DNA of 64,000 nucleotides from Ephydatia muelleri (taxonomy: Eukaryota; Porifera; Demospongiae; Spongillida; Spongillidae), in the NCBI GenBank assembly GCA_013339895.1, contig JABACO010000004.1:746050-810049 (forward strand), read 5' to 3'. The notes under the pieces were generated by a model. It searched no databases. It was not told the DNA's origin and saw nothing but the letters and a program-made list of their open reading frames with translations. The number at the start of each line of letters is the position of its first letter. Within the stretch, counting starts at the first letter, position 1. This document shows positions 49,301 through 61,700 of this stretch, in pieces. Position numbers and translations under genes: made by a program.

Positions 49301-52300
49301 AGAGGAAGTTTTCAGTTTACAGAAAATGTAAAAACGCCCAAAAAATGTGATTATGCTGAACACTGTCACAATAAATAAATTCGATTGGATTATTTGACAC
49401 ATTTTCAAGAGTAGGATATAAATTAGATTTGCACTACAGAACTGATCCTGCAGATAACAAGTGGTGTTACCAGTTTGGCTCAAGTTGCAATTCAAGTCTG
49501 GCATGCACAAAATTTAATTATCAAGTGACTGCTACTACAATTAAAACAATAAAAGATATCCAGCCCACTGGTTGGTACTGGTCTGCTAAACGTTCAAACT
49601 AAATTCTGAACACAGCTGTCATGAATCGACTATTAGTTCTTAATTCAAAAAGGAAAAAGTGAACCGCATTCGTGAATTATCCAACTGTCCTAGTACTGAA
49701 GTGATGAAACGTATCAGATTTAAGGAATGAGCTATTGTCCAGCCCAACATTGCTGTGCTCGTACCCCTACCTTCGGTAAAGGTGACCTATATACGCATGT
49801 AGCCAAATAGCGCAAGTGCTCCAAATACAACACAAAAAAGCCAACTCACTTTACTCTCACAGTACGTTCCAGTGTAGCCACTGCTGCACACACACATTCC
49901 TTTGCCAGAACTGTTACAAGAGCACATACCGTTACCACTGCAAAGTGGACCACTCTGTAAGCAAAAGCAAGATAAGGAGCAGCATCACTTCTCCTTCCCC
50001 ACAAACCCCCCTCCCTCCAAATTGTCACCTTAAATGTTGTGTCAAAGCAGTCACTGTAATTGGAACCAGGACATTCGCAGGCTTTGCCCTGCCACTTCCA
50101 GCTGTACGGCGTTGCATCACACTCACAGCTGCCACAGGCGCACTGTCCCCTGCCTGTGTGTACGGGCAGAGGGTAATGTCATGCTGGACAATACTTTTGG
50201 CAGTGGGAATGGTGGTCACTTCTAAGTATGCATTAAAATGAATTATACAATCATGCCAGGGTAACGTCATGGTGAACATACGATGGTCACCTACTAAGTA
50301 TGCGTCAATGCTGTATGAATGCTTATGTTTCAGACATGCTGGACAGCCTCAGTATCAAATGTCATACCTCACGCTTCCATTCCCCCATACGTACGCTGGT
50401 TGGCTGGTTAACTGGTTTGCCCATAACGGGGTCAGGCGGAACAGGTCAAGCAATATGACAAGGGTGCAGGCCCCCCTCGTCGTGCCAGTCTGGGACCAAG
50501 GCTACCCTTTGGGTGTGGCCAGACGTGTCGCTACCATGACGAGGTCATGGAGAGTGGTTGGACCTCTACCACTGAACCAACCTTTTATTTTTTTTATTTA
50601 TCTGAACTATCGTCTTGTCTCACCCCATAATGGCAATGGTATTATTGATATTCTAGCATGCTCTGTACAAAGGCTTCAGTAGACTTACCACTGCATATGT
50701 AATTCTGGCTGTTAGTTGAACAATTCTCGAAATTGTTGCACGAACAGGTCGGCCCAGCGAATTTGGGTGTATATGGAGGCTATATGGAAGGTGTGGTAAA
50801 TGGTGCACTGCATTTGGAAATGCATTGACATATTCACCAGCAGGATTCCACTTATGCTGTCATTACTGAATAGTCCTGCTGTGTAATCTGTACACTGGCA
50901 CATGCCAGTGGCACTATCACATGTGCCATTATTTACACAAGGTTGACTGATGAGAGGAGGGGATGAGAGGGGGAGAAGATAGGGGTGGACAGGGAGAGGG
51001 AAAGGGGAGGAGGGAAGTAGGGGTGATGCTTACAACATGATCACAGACAGTCCACCAAATCTCAAATACTAATCATTTCAGTGACACCATGTGCAACTAA
51101 TCCTGGGCAACTTACCCGCATTTTGACCTTTCACACGCTGACCCAGTCCTGAGGGAGGTAAAGAACACACCCCAGCATGATTTGAGGACTATCAAATGAG
51201 CAGGTTGGCATGCAATGTTTGTTAAATTGCTCACATGCTGGACATAATGCACTTACAACTCATCTCATTATGAATGGTAATGGCCCTGACATTACTGTAC
51301 ACAAATCAGTACATAAAGGGAGGGACTCTGGGAAGACTGAGTGACAATCTCGTATTTTAGTTCCTTTGATTTGATGTTTGAGTCCCACCCTCCCTCCTAC
51401 ACACAATCTTTCATTAGAATCCTCTAGACTTTATTGTTATTTGATGCAACACACTCCAGACTATTGCGTACTACAGGAGCTATCAAGACCTTTCTATGTG
51501 AGGATTGTGGTGGCATTCTGGACTGCAGGTCTCTTTACAATCTTGAAACTGGAGTGACCCTGACGCACCTATTCTCAATGTGTTCCTACCCCATATGATT
51601 AAAGAACCTAGTAGCCTCTTAGTGGGCCATGGATATACGTACATGACTAGAATCGAGAATCAGACACTTTACTAGAACTTCTACTATTAGCTGAGGCTTC
51701 TTTAAGCTTATTTAGCAGTTAATTGATCACAAAGTATAAACTATCACTATTATTATGTAACAATAGCAAAAAACATCCCTCGTGGCATCTTGTCACTCAC
51801 CACCCTGCTATGCACATGCATCCACCACAAGAGAAATTTCCTCGGAAGTTACATTGCTGTGCGTTCACTGTCACATTCTGTAACGAAAAGGACGTGATGA
51901 GGGGAACATTACATCACAGCAAATGTACTACACAATCCCTGGGTGCATAAATGACACCATCATGAGTCATCAGAGAATAAACACTATTGTACATAATGTG
52001 TGATGGTGTTTACCTTAGTGTTGCCAAAGTAACCTCATCAATCATGTGAACAGGTTTATAGGGCAACCCTGGATCTACTCTAAAGTCTTTTAGACCACAA
52101 AGTGCTAATACTTTCAGAGATCATGTTGACTCCAAGGTTATATTCATGTACCCTAATTAAACAAAGAATGGAGTTCTTTTAAAAAGGCTATGCCAGAAAA
52201 ACTCTGATAATTTTGTGGGTAAAGCAAATGGCACAACTACTAATGACGGATACTGCAAAAAAAAAAAGAACTATTGCTGGCCTACTTTCTTAATAAACTG

Positions 52301-55178
52301 GAGTATGAGACTCTTTTATGCTCATATCTGGGCTTGTAATAAATGGTCAAGGGTATTCAAAGCACTACCGCATAGATATCTCTGCCCAAGTGACATAACA
52401 GCAGAATTTCTGGTGATCATGACAACATAACCAATGCGCTAGTGATTAACAGCTCGCGATAGGGTGACTTGGTGGATCCAAGGGCTGGTATGGCTCACAA
52501 CAGGAAAGAGGACTACAGAGGTTATTCAGTTTCTTACCTTGTCACATGAGCAGCTACAGACCTTGTCCACAGATATAGTGGTTGTTCCAAATCCTGGCAC
52601 TGAGAATGTGAGTGCGCTATAGGTGGGTGGAGGTGTGAGTGGGGATGGTGGAAGAATGGGTGGAAGGACTCAAAGCACAGATGGTGAAGATCTGTAAATA
52701 CCTTGATGATGGTGTGTTGCAGTTCAAAAGTGTAAGCGTCAAACTAAATGTTGTTGTACGGGACAATGGCACTTTTGTGCAGGTTTGGTCAACAAGAATT
52801 GAACCACTGTATGGTGAGATAGAACATGGATGATTGCAGCAGTGCATACTTTATTAGACAAATTCCCCCCCCCCCCCCCCCCCCCCCCCCCCCATGACGA
52901 TAGTAGCCAAGGCCCGACAAAGGTCTGGTCTTACCAGCCAACCAATGAGTTTAAAATGTCAGTTATGATGTATCTTAATTATTCACATATGATCTGCGAT
53001 GTCAATGGATGGAGTGTGTGCTATTCATCTCTATCTTCTTCAACCATTCCTCTGCCTTCTGGCCAGCGACCAACTTGTTTCTAACCCGGATCTATGGGTA
53101 ACATGCTGATTCAAAGGCTTAACAGTACAACAAAGTACATCCGATGTCTGCTCCCATTTGAAGGTCCACAAGTCCATTAGGAACCTCATGGAGATGAAGC
53201 TTGGTGTGATTATTACCACAAGCTGTTCTCCATGAAACACTCCACTCTTTCTCCCATATTAAACGAAACACAAGGACCTGAAATCCCAGCCAGTAGCTCG
53301 TGCCAAGAAAGAAAAGACCATTTTACACCTACAAAACCACAGCTCAAGCAGGATTTGACATCCCAGAGCAAGTGTTCTCAAAAGCCAAGGCTGATTCAGG
53401 AGCGTCAGCAACAAAGCTGATTCACCCACCAATCCTCCTACAGCATGATGCATGGCTGCTCTGAGAGCAATAAACCAAAGCTATAAATATGCATACCTAC
53501 ATGTACACTCAGTCTGCTGTACATGTAATTGATGAAGATCACTGATAATTTGTTCTGCTACTCTTTGTACTCTATTCTACTATATCATGTACATATTGTT
53601 AATATAATGTGGAATTTGTTAGAACAAATGGCAAATAGGCAACTGTCCAGACCCCACATTCAATGCGAGGGTGTGGCTACGTCAGCTAGTAATTTGATCC
53701 GAATTACTTCTAACCCAAATAGACAGTCGCACACTCACCTGGGACAGGTTATTTGAGAAAGAGACACTGCAACATCACTTTGAGTTGGGAGTGTTATTGC
53801 AATGTTCTGGATCACCTCCTTCAAATGGTGGACCAAGTAAAGCCACACATATGTGCATCATCACAACACAAATACACACCACACTGCTCCATCCCCTCCC
53901 TTCAGATGAACCACTCCCTGCCTACTGTGACTGTCAAACCATAATTACATCATACCTGGTACACAGTTTTGATCACATCCAGTACATCAGAGGCAGAGGA
54001 AGAGATTGGTCGTGCAAAGGCCTTAGTTCCAACACTAGTCATTAGGTCCTGGAGAGCCTGGTGGATGTGTGGACATGCAATCTTTATGTTATGTTTGGCT
54101 ACTGACACACAATATTAGTGGACTGTGTCTGAGCTGTTTTTCTCTCTCCCTCCCTCCCTACCCTCCCTATTTCCCTCTCTTTCTTGTTTCCCCCTCTCTC
54201 CCTATCTCTCTCCCTATCTCTCTCCCTCACTCTCTCTCCTTCCCTCTTTCTCTCTCCCCCTCCCTATCTCTCCTCCCTCACTCTCTCTCCTTCCCTCTTT
54301 CTCTCTCCCCCTCCCTCTCTCTCTCCCTATCTTTCTCCCGCACTTTCTCTCTCCCTATCTCTCTCCTCTCTCTCCCTATCTCTCTCCCTCACTTTCTCTC
54401 TCCCTATCTCTTTTCCCTCTCACTCTCTCTCCCTATCTTCTCTCACTTTCTCTCTCCCTATCTCTCTCTCCCTAACTCTCTCCCTCACTCTCTCTCACTC
54501 CCTCTTTCTCTCTCCCTCCCTCTTTCTCTCTCCCTCCTCTTTCTCTCTCCCTCCTCTTTCTCTCTCCCTCCCTCTTTCTCTCTCCTCCCTCTTTCTCTCC
54601 CTCCTCTTTCTCTCTCCCTCCCTCTTTCTCTCTCCCTCCCTCTTTCTCTCTCCCTCCCTCTTTCTCTCTCCCTCCCTCTTTCTCTCTCCCTCCCTCTTTC
54701 TCTCTCCCTCCCTCTTTCTCTCCTCCCTCCCTCTTTCTCTCTCCCTCCCTCTTTCTCTTCTCTCTCCTCTCCCCTCTTCTCTCTCCCTCCCTCTTCTCTC
54801 TCCCTCCCTCTTTCTCTCTCCCTCCCTCTTCTCTCTCCCTCCCTCTTTCTTCTCCTCCTCCCCTCTCTCTCTCCCTCCCTCTCTCTAACTACATCCCACA
54901 TGTGTGTGGTGTGAACATGCTGCTGAATACATAAACTGTTCACACACACATACCTGATAAGACGATAAGAAGGTATTATTGATCAATAATGTACTTGATG
55001 TAATTGGGACAATGCCAAATATAGGGATGACATCGTACTTCTTCAGAAGGCTAGCCACGAGACCCACACTGGGGTAGTCCTATGAGGGAAATGGGGCAAA
55101 TCTATACCACTTGCACGCACAACCTGAAAAAGTACAACATCACTGGATGCGTACAGTGCACATGTTAGAATGCACACT

Positions 55179-55221
<43 letters not shown>

Positions 55222-58219
55222 TACACACAGTACAACCTACACACACAGGGAGGGAACTACATTTGTACAGATGCTAAACACTGCACAATTGTACACAGAT
55301 AGAGCATATACAATCCTTTTAAAGTCATAACAGAGGTACATGGTCACAACAAACCGCATCCACTTACATAGAGCAGTGAATCTTCATTGTATATCAGTAT
55401 ACCAGGAGCAGTGTCTAAATACCCTACCGAAGAGTTATATGGCCTTACGTGACATTTTCCATCATTGGGTTGATATATGCTAGCCAGCTAAGGCAGAGAG
55501 AACGAGGAAGGAATCTCAGCGCCCAGAACACCTCCAACCCAAACACACAACTACGTACGCGTCCATCTCCTGCAAGGTGAGGCTGGTTGTCTGTTATGAG
55601 CAACACGAGCCTTTGCAACCCACGTTCTGGGCCCTCAACACTGCGGTTCCTCCATCCAAGCTCTTGTTCACACGCAAGGACCTGAACCAATGCATCGAAT
55701 GAAGACTCAGGGAGGTCTAGGTTGGTGGTGACAAACACATTAGGTACCTGCAAGTAAGAGATTGCACGGCTGTAATTCTTTTTTAACCAATAATCACAAG
55801 TAAGAATAGATACATACATTAATGCATACACAAGTGTTAATTAAAAGTGCTCTCACAGTAAAAATTGAAGTGAAGTTGACTAGATGCAAAAAACTGTACT
55901 GACGAGTTCCTGCTCTCCTGCAATAAAAAAAAGTGTCACTATCATGTAATGCCACAGCAGAGCAAGTCTGATTATCTAGTCTACTCTTAACAACTACATT
56001 TCAGCACATTTCAAATTCAAACTGTGTGAAAGGTCTACCTTCCAGTTTAAGGAGACAGCCGGCGTAACGCACGTTGACAAGGGGTATATATTATTCCCAA
56101 GAAACACACTCTCCCCACCCAGGGTCTTCCTCTCATTTATAGTCCAGTCTCTAATACACGAAGAGGTCCGGCAGGTCTGTTTGTTCTCCTGTCGTACGCG
56201 CCAAGCCCGTAGTTACGTAATATACATGTGTCTATATATAGTAGCTGCATAGTAACAGTAGTTATAGCATAGCACAGAATCAGATTACTGTACAACACAA
56301 GGCAGCTGTGCATGGGGTGGGTGAGTATAATATCACTATCACTTGTCATCTCCGGCATGCATGCTTTACAAGTACTGGAACCTGCCTGTAGCAAGTACCA
56401 TGTCAGATACACATCCTTCTCACCCCCCGATAAGAAACATTCCCTAGTATGGGTATTGAAGGAATGCTTCATTAAGGGTATGGGGGTGAAGCCTGACACA
56501 TTATGTAGTGGTTATGGCATGTGCTCTATAAAGTACATGTTCTCCATATGGCACATGCTCTATACAGTACATGTTCTCCATATGGCACATACTCTATACA
56601 GTACATGTTCTCCATATGGCACATGCTCTATACAGTACATGTTCTCCATATGGCACATGCTCTATACAGTACATGTTCTCCATATGGCACATACTCTATA
56701 CAGTACATGTTCTCCATATGGCACATGTTCTATACAGTCCATGTTCTCCATATGGCACATACTCTATACAGTACATGTTCTCCATATGGCACATGCTCTA
56801 TACATGTATAGAGCATGTGCCATATGGAGAACATGTACTGTATAGAGTATGTGCCATATGGAGAACATGGACTGTATAGAACATGTGCCATATGGAGAAC
56901 ATGTACTGTATAGAGTATGTGCCATATGGAGAACATGTACTGAGTACATGTTCTCCATATGGCACATACTCTATACAGTACATGTTCTCCATATGGCACA
57001 TGTTCTATACAGTACATGTTCTCCATATGGCACATGCTCTATACAGTACATGTTCTCCATATGGCACATGCTCTATACAGTACATGTTCTCCATATGGCA
57101 CATGCTCTATACAATACATGTTCTCCATATGGCACATGCTCTATACAGTAGTGTGTGTGTGTGCATGTGTATGCATGTGTGTGTGTGTGTGTGCATGTGT
57201 GTGGTGTGCTTGTGTGCATGTGCATATGTGCATGTGTGTGTGTGCTTGTGCCTATGTGTGTGTGCATGTGTGTGCATGTGTGTGTGTGGAGGGCCCGTGG
57301 AGTAACAGTGCTTCATGCTTACCTATCTGAGCAGTCCGGAGCATCCCTACCAGGAAGACAGCCAGCTGGTGTCTGAGGTGAGTAGGGGTAGGTTGGCTTG
57401 TCATTGAAGGCTCCAAATCCAATCCTGACATTGGTGGTGATACTGGACACTTGTTGAGCTGTGGCAAGGCAGGAGGCAGTACACTAAGGCAGGAGGTCAC
57501 TTTTATTTGTGTGTTTAAAAAGAAGGGTTTCACTTCGAGAAAGTAGGTTGGTCACTTGGGGTTAGTGGCCAGCACAAAACAAGCAAGAGGACAAAAATGG
57601 TCATGGATGGACAATACACCTAAAAAAAAAAACATATGTATTTCTCCACTCCATAGGTATGTGCCTGAACACAGGGCTTATCAATTCAGTGGTTCTGTAA
57701 AGCTCCCACCCCCTCCACGAAATATCCCATACTGATCATTTCACACATATTTGTTTTAAACTCATACATGTACATGTATGACCTCACCGATAAGCTGTGA
57801 AATACTTTTCACAGTTGCCAATGGAGCAGCCATGGAGTCAGATAGGTCCATCAAGATGTACAAGTCCAACGGTGCATTGGGTAGTGACACAACATTCACA
57901 CTGACAGTCAAAGGATCACCTGTCCAATGGACGTTACATTTGTTGAACCGGACAATGATTACTGTAGGTTACAACACTGGCCACAAGGGCGTACCTGGTC
58001 TCAGTACAACATTTGGAGTGGTAGAATATATTGAGTCCGTTGCAGCCTGAATTATAGAGAGACAGACAGGTGAAAATGAAAAGACACATGATCCAGCCAT
58101 GCTATGAAATCAAAAAGGCTGAGATGTGTTTGCGTCTCAAGTAATAAATTCTCCACACAATGCCAATGTGCATAGACCTGTACATGCAGACAGACACATA
58201 CTAATCACACACCACATGT

Positions 58220-58271
<52 letters not shown>

Positions 58272-58639
58272 AGTTAGAAACGTCCAGGCATGATTTTTCA
58301 TGGTGGTTTTTTTTTACATAAAACCACTCTGGGATTGGTGGTCTAGCGTGGAAATAGCATCCTGGGATTAGCGTCAAGGGTGGGAATATCGTAAAAACCA
58401 TATGGTATTGTCCTGGTTTTGTCGAACAAAAACCATGTTGAAGCAATAAATATTCATTGCTTCAACATAGTTTTTGTTCGACAAAACCAGGACAATACCA
58501 TATGGTTTATACGCCCTGGATGCTTAATCCCAGGATGGCTATTTCCACGCTAGACCACTAATCCCAGAGTGGTTTTTTGTTAAAAACCACCTTGAAAAAC
58601 CATGACTGGACGTTTCTAACTTTTTCCTGTGTATACACA

Positions 58640-58680
<41 letters not shown>

Positions 58681-58741
58681 ACACATACACACATATACAC
58701 ACACATACACACACATACACACATATACACACACATACACA

Positions 58742-58785
<44 letters not shown>

Positions 58786-61700
58786 ACATACTGGGACAGT
58801 TGTGGTGGTAGGAGCACTCCTGGGATCAACGATGCTGCTGCAACCCATTGATGAGCTAACGTTCCTTCCAAAGCATCGTGCGCCATCGAAGGTCTAGGAG
58901 CAGGATAACACAGGTTTGGAAGCAGCCACAGGTAATACACTCCTAAATGCCCCTTACGCAACAAAACATTAGTTTCATACCCAGACCCACACTTACGTAA
59001 GCATTATCTCTATGGGAGTCTGGGCTATAGATTCATATTTTTGTTCAAGAACCAATCAAATTGCAACGCGTTCATTACGTCATAAAGTTAATAACCATGA
59101 GCGGGCTTGAGCTTGGTGTTATTTCTCTAGCATCTGAGCGCCTCGGTTACCCAGATCTTCGACCTAAACAACACTCTGAGATACACTGAAGGGAACAACG
59201 TTTTGCCTTGCCCACTGTAGTCTCATACCCAGACCCTGATTCCCACAGCTGCGGATACGTAGCTCTTTCCACGTAGCGGTGATGTAATCCATCCGCAGCT
59301 GTGAGAATCAGGGTCTGGGTACGAGACTATGCCCACTCACCGTTTTGCCGTATGCATTCGGCGCTCTTTACCACCGCGAAGGCAGTATGATTCATATCAT
59401 ATTGCAGGAAATCCTGTCACCATGTTTCTATGTACGTGTGTGTACGTGCGCTTCGTTGAACAGTTCCGTTTTCGGGGAGCAACAGTCAGCACTTCAATAT
59501 CATTTGTCTCCTTATTCTCCTTCCTTTATGACGTTAATTCGCGCGTTAGGAACATCGTGCGAAAATGAAATTGTGGCATTCTACTTCCAGAGGTGCATGC
59601 CTTTTCATAAAAATAAGATGTACAAACATTAGCCGGTGAAGAGAAATGTCATGCATGGGCGTAATGTTATGGCCCAAATAAGTTTTTATCAATTTCGAAA
59701 AACTTCGTAACACTTGCTATATGTACATAAAGTATAAATGAATGCAAGAAAAACGTTGTTTCCAGCTGGGAGAATCGATTTCTTGTCCTAGGTGCAAATT
59801 CATTAGCAGTTGCCAGGCTGCATGTATCGCACACACGTTGATGTCACACATTGTGTATTAAATAGAATCCGCAGTTCCCCTCTCCCTCCTTCATAACATA
59901 CAAACATTATGTCCGGTCCACAGTGAAAACCTCATGCATTCAGTAGCTTAAAAGCACTTGTTTTGAACTTGACTTTCAAGCAGCCTGCCAAATACAGCAA
60001 CCTGTTTCCACGAAGCAGCTAGGATGTGGAGGCTAAGGTTTGAGTATAGTTTCATGACTTAGTAACGCAGATTCGGGGACATGTACGGTGTATCGATCGC
60101 AATCACATATAGTCCGTACATTTAAACGTACTCATCATCGACCATCGAGTGCGCAAGCTTTTGGTTTTTAGTGGCACAACGCCCAATTTCTCATACCCCT
60201 CCCCCCCCCCCCCCCCCCCCCTTCCTTTTTTGGGGGGCAATAGTGTGTTGCTAAATGGGAGTGCATGGTGGCTGGTGAAAATTACAGATGAGGGGACGAG
60301 TACCCCTCCCTCCTCCCTCCTAGTAGAATATGTATTAAAGAGCGTCAATCACTACTTCATTGACCGGATCATGTACTGGCGCTTGTACCAGTGTCCCTTG
60401 TTTACTATACTAAATACAATTACAATTACCATTAAAAAAGTAGCGCCAAATTGAAGTTTTGGGTTACTTATCATAAGGGAGGTATACTGTAGACATAGAT
60501 TGTATATATACATACAACATAGAGCACAGAGCTGAGCTGGAGTGGCGCTCAAAGGTGGCCAAGGCAAAGAGCAGTGCTCATCAGATAACAAGGAGAACTC
60601 AGAGTTAAAGAGAGCCGACGAACAGCAAAGGTATCAAAAAAAGAAAAAAGAAAAGCAGCTGGCCACTAACGAGCACTGTACAAAGAAGGGTTTTCACAGT
60701 CCATTGCTGCCCTCAATTGCTACCAATACTGCACAGGGAAGGTGGGGGGGGGGGGGGGGGGGGGGCCAAACTAATTAAATTTAAAAACTTCTCCATGGTG
60801 GGATTGTGGGCACAAATAGCAAGGAAACAAGGTGTAGTACTCTTAGAGTGGAGTTTGATAGGACCCTACTACAACTAGACAGCCCTACATTTTGTAAATA
60901 GGCTTATTTATTTGCTAATTTTAGGACTGTCTAGTTGTAGGATCCTTCAAATCCCACTGTATCAGTACTCATCCACCAATTAAATCTCTTCCTCAATAAA
61001 GTAAATCCCTAAAAACTACACCAGTTTTCTATCTGGTCCCTAGCACAGACCGATGAAGTACGGTGACATGAACGTTACAACACCTCGCATGCTGATGGAT
61101 GATGACCTGTCAATGATTGGCAATACAATCAGCCAAGTAGGTACTTTAGCCAGGAAACAGCTCACTACAAATCATCAACAAACCAAAACCTTCATTAGGT
61201 GGACATTAGGAAACAAAATACAGCCAGATGATATAACACTGCTTGTTATATCACTAGCTCATCATCAGACCATTTCATTTCTCTCTCTTTCTCTTTCCTC
61301 TTCTCCGTCTCTCTTCTCATCATCTCTCTGTCGATCCTCTGTCTCCTCTCTCTCTGTCTCTCTCTCTCTCTGTCTCTCTCTCTCGTCTCGTATCTCATCT
61401 CTCTCATCTCCTCTCTCATCTCTCCTCTCATCTCTCTCCGTTCAATCTCGCTGCTCTCCTCTCTCTAGTCTCTCGTCCTCTGCTCGTCTCTCGGCTCTCG
61501 CTCAGTCTCTCTGCTCACTCTCTCTCACCTCGGAGCTCTCGTCTCTCTGCTCCTCTCGCTGCTCTCGCTGTCCGGTCTCTTCTCGCTCAGAGTCTTCTCA
61601 AGTCTTCTCAGTCTCTCAGCTCACTCGCTCTCTCTCCGCTCTCGCTCTCTCTCCATCTCTGTCCTCTCGTTCGTATGGTCCAGTATACTGTGTGCTACTG

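Noticed and set aside
54069-54914. 281-codon Ser/Leu/Pro-rich ORF
   Set aside because: Translation of a CT microsatellite between two integrin exons.
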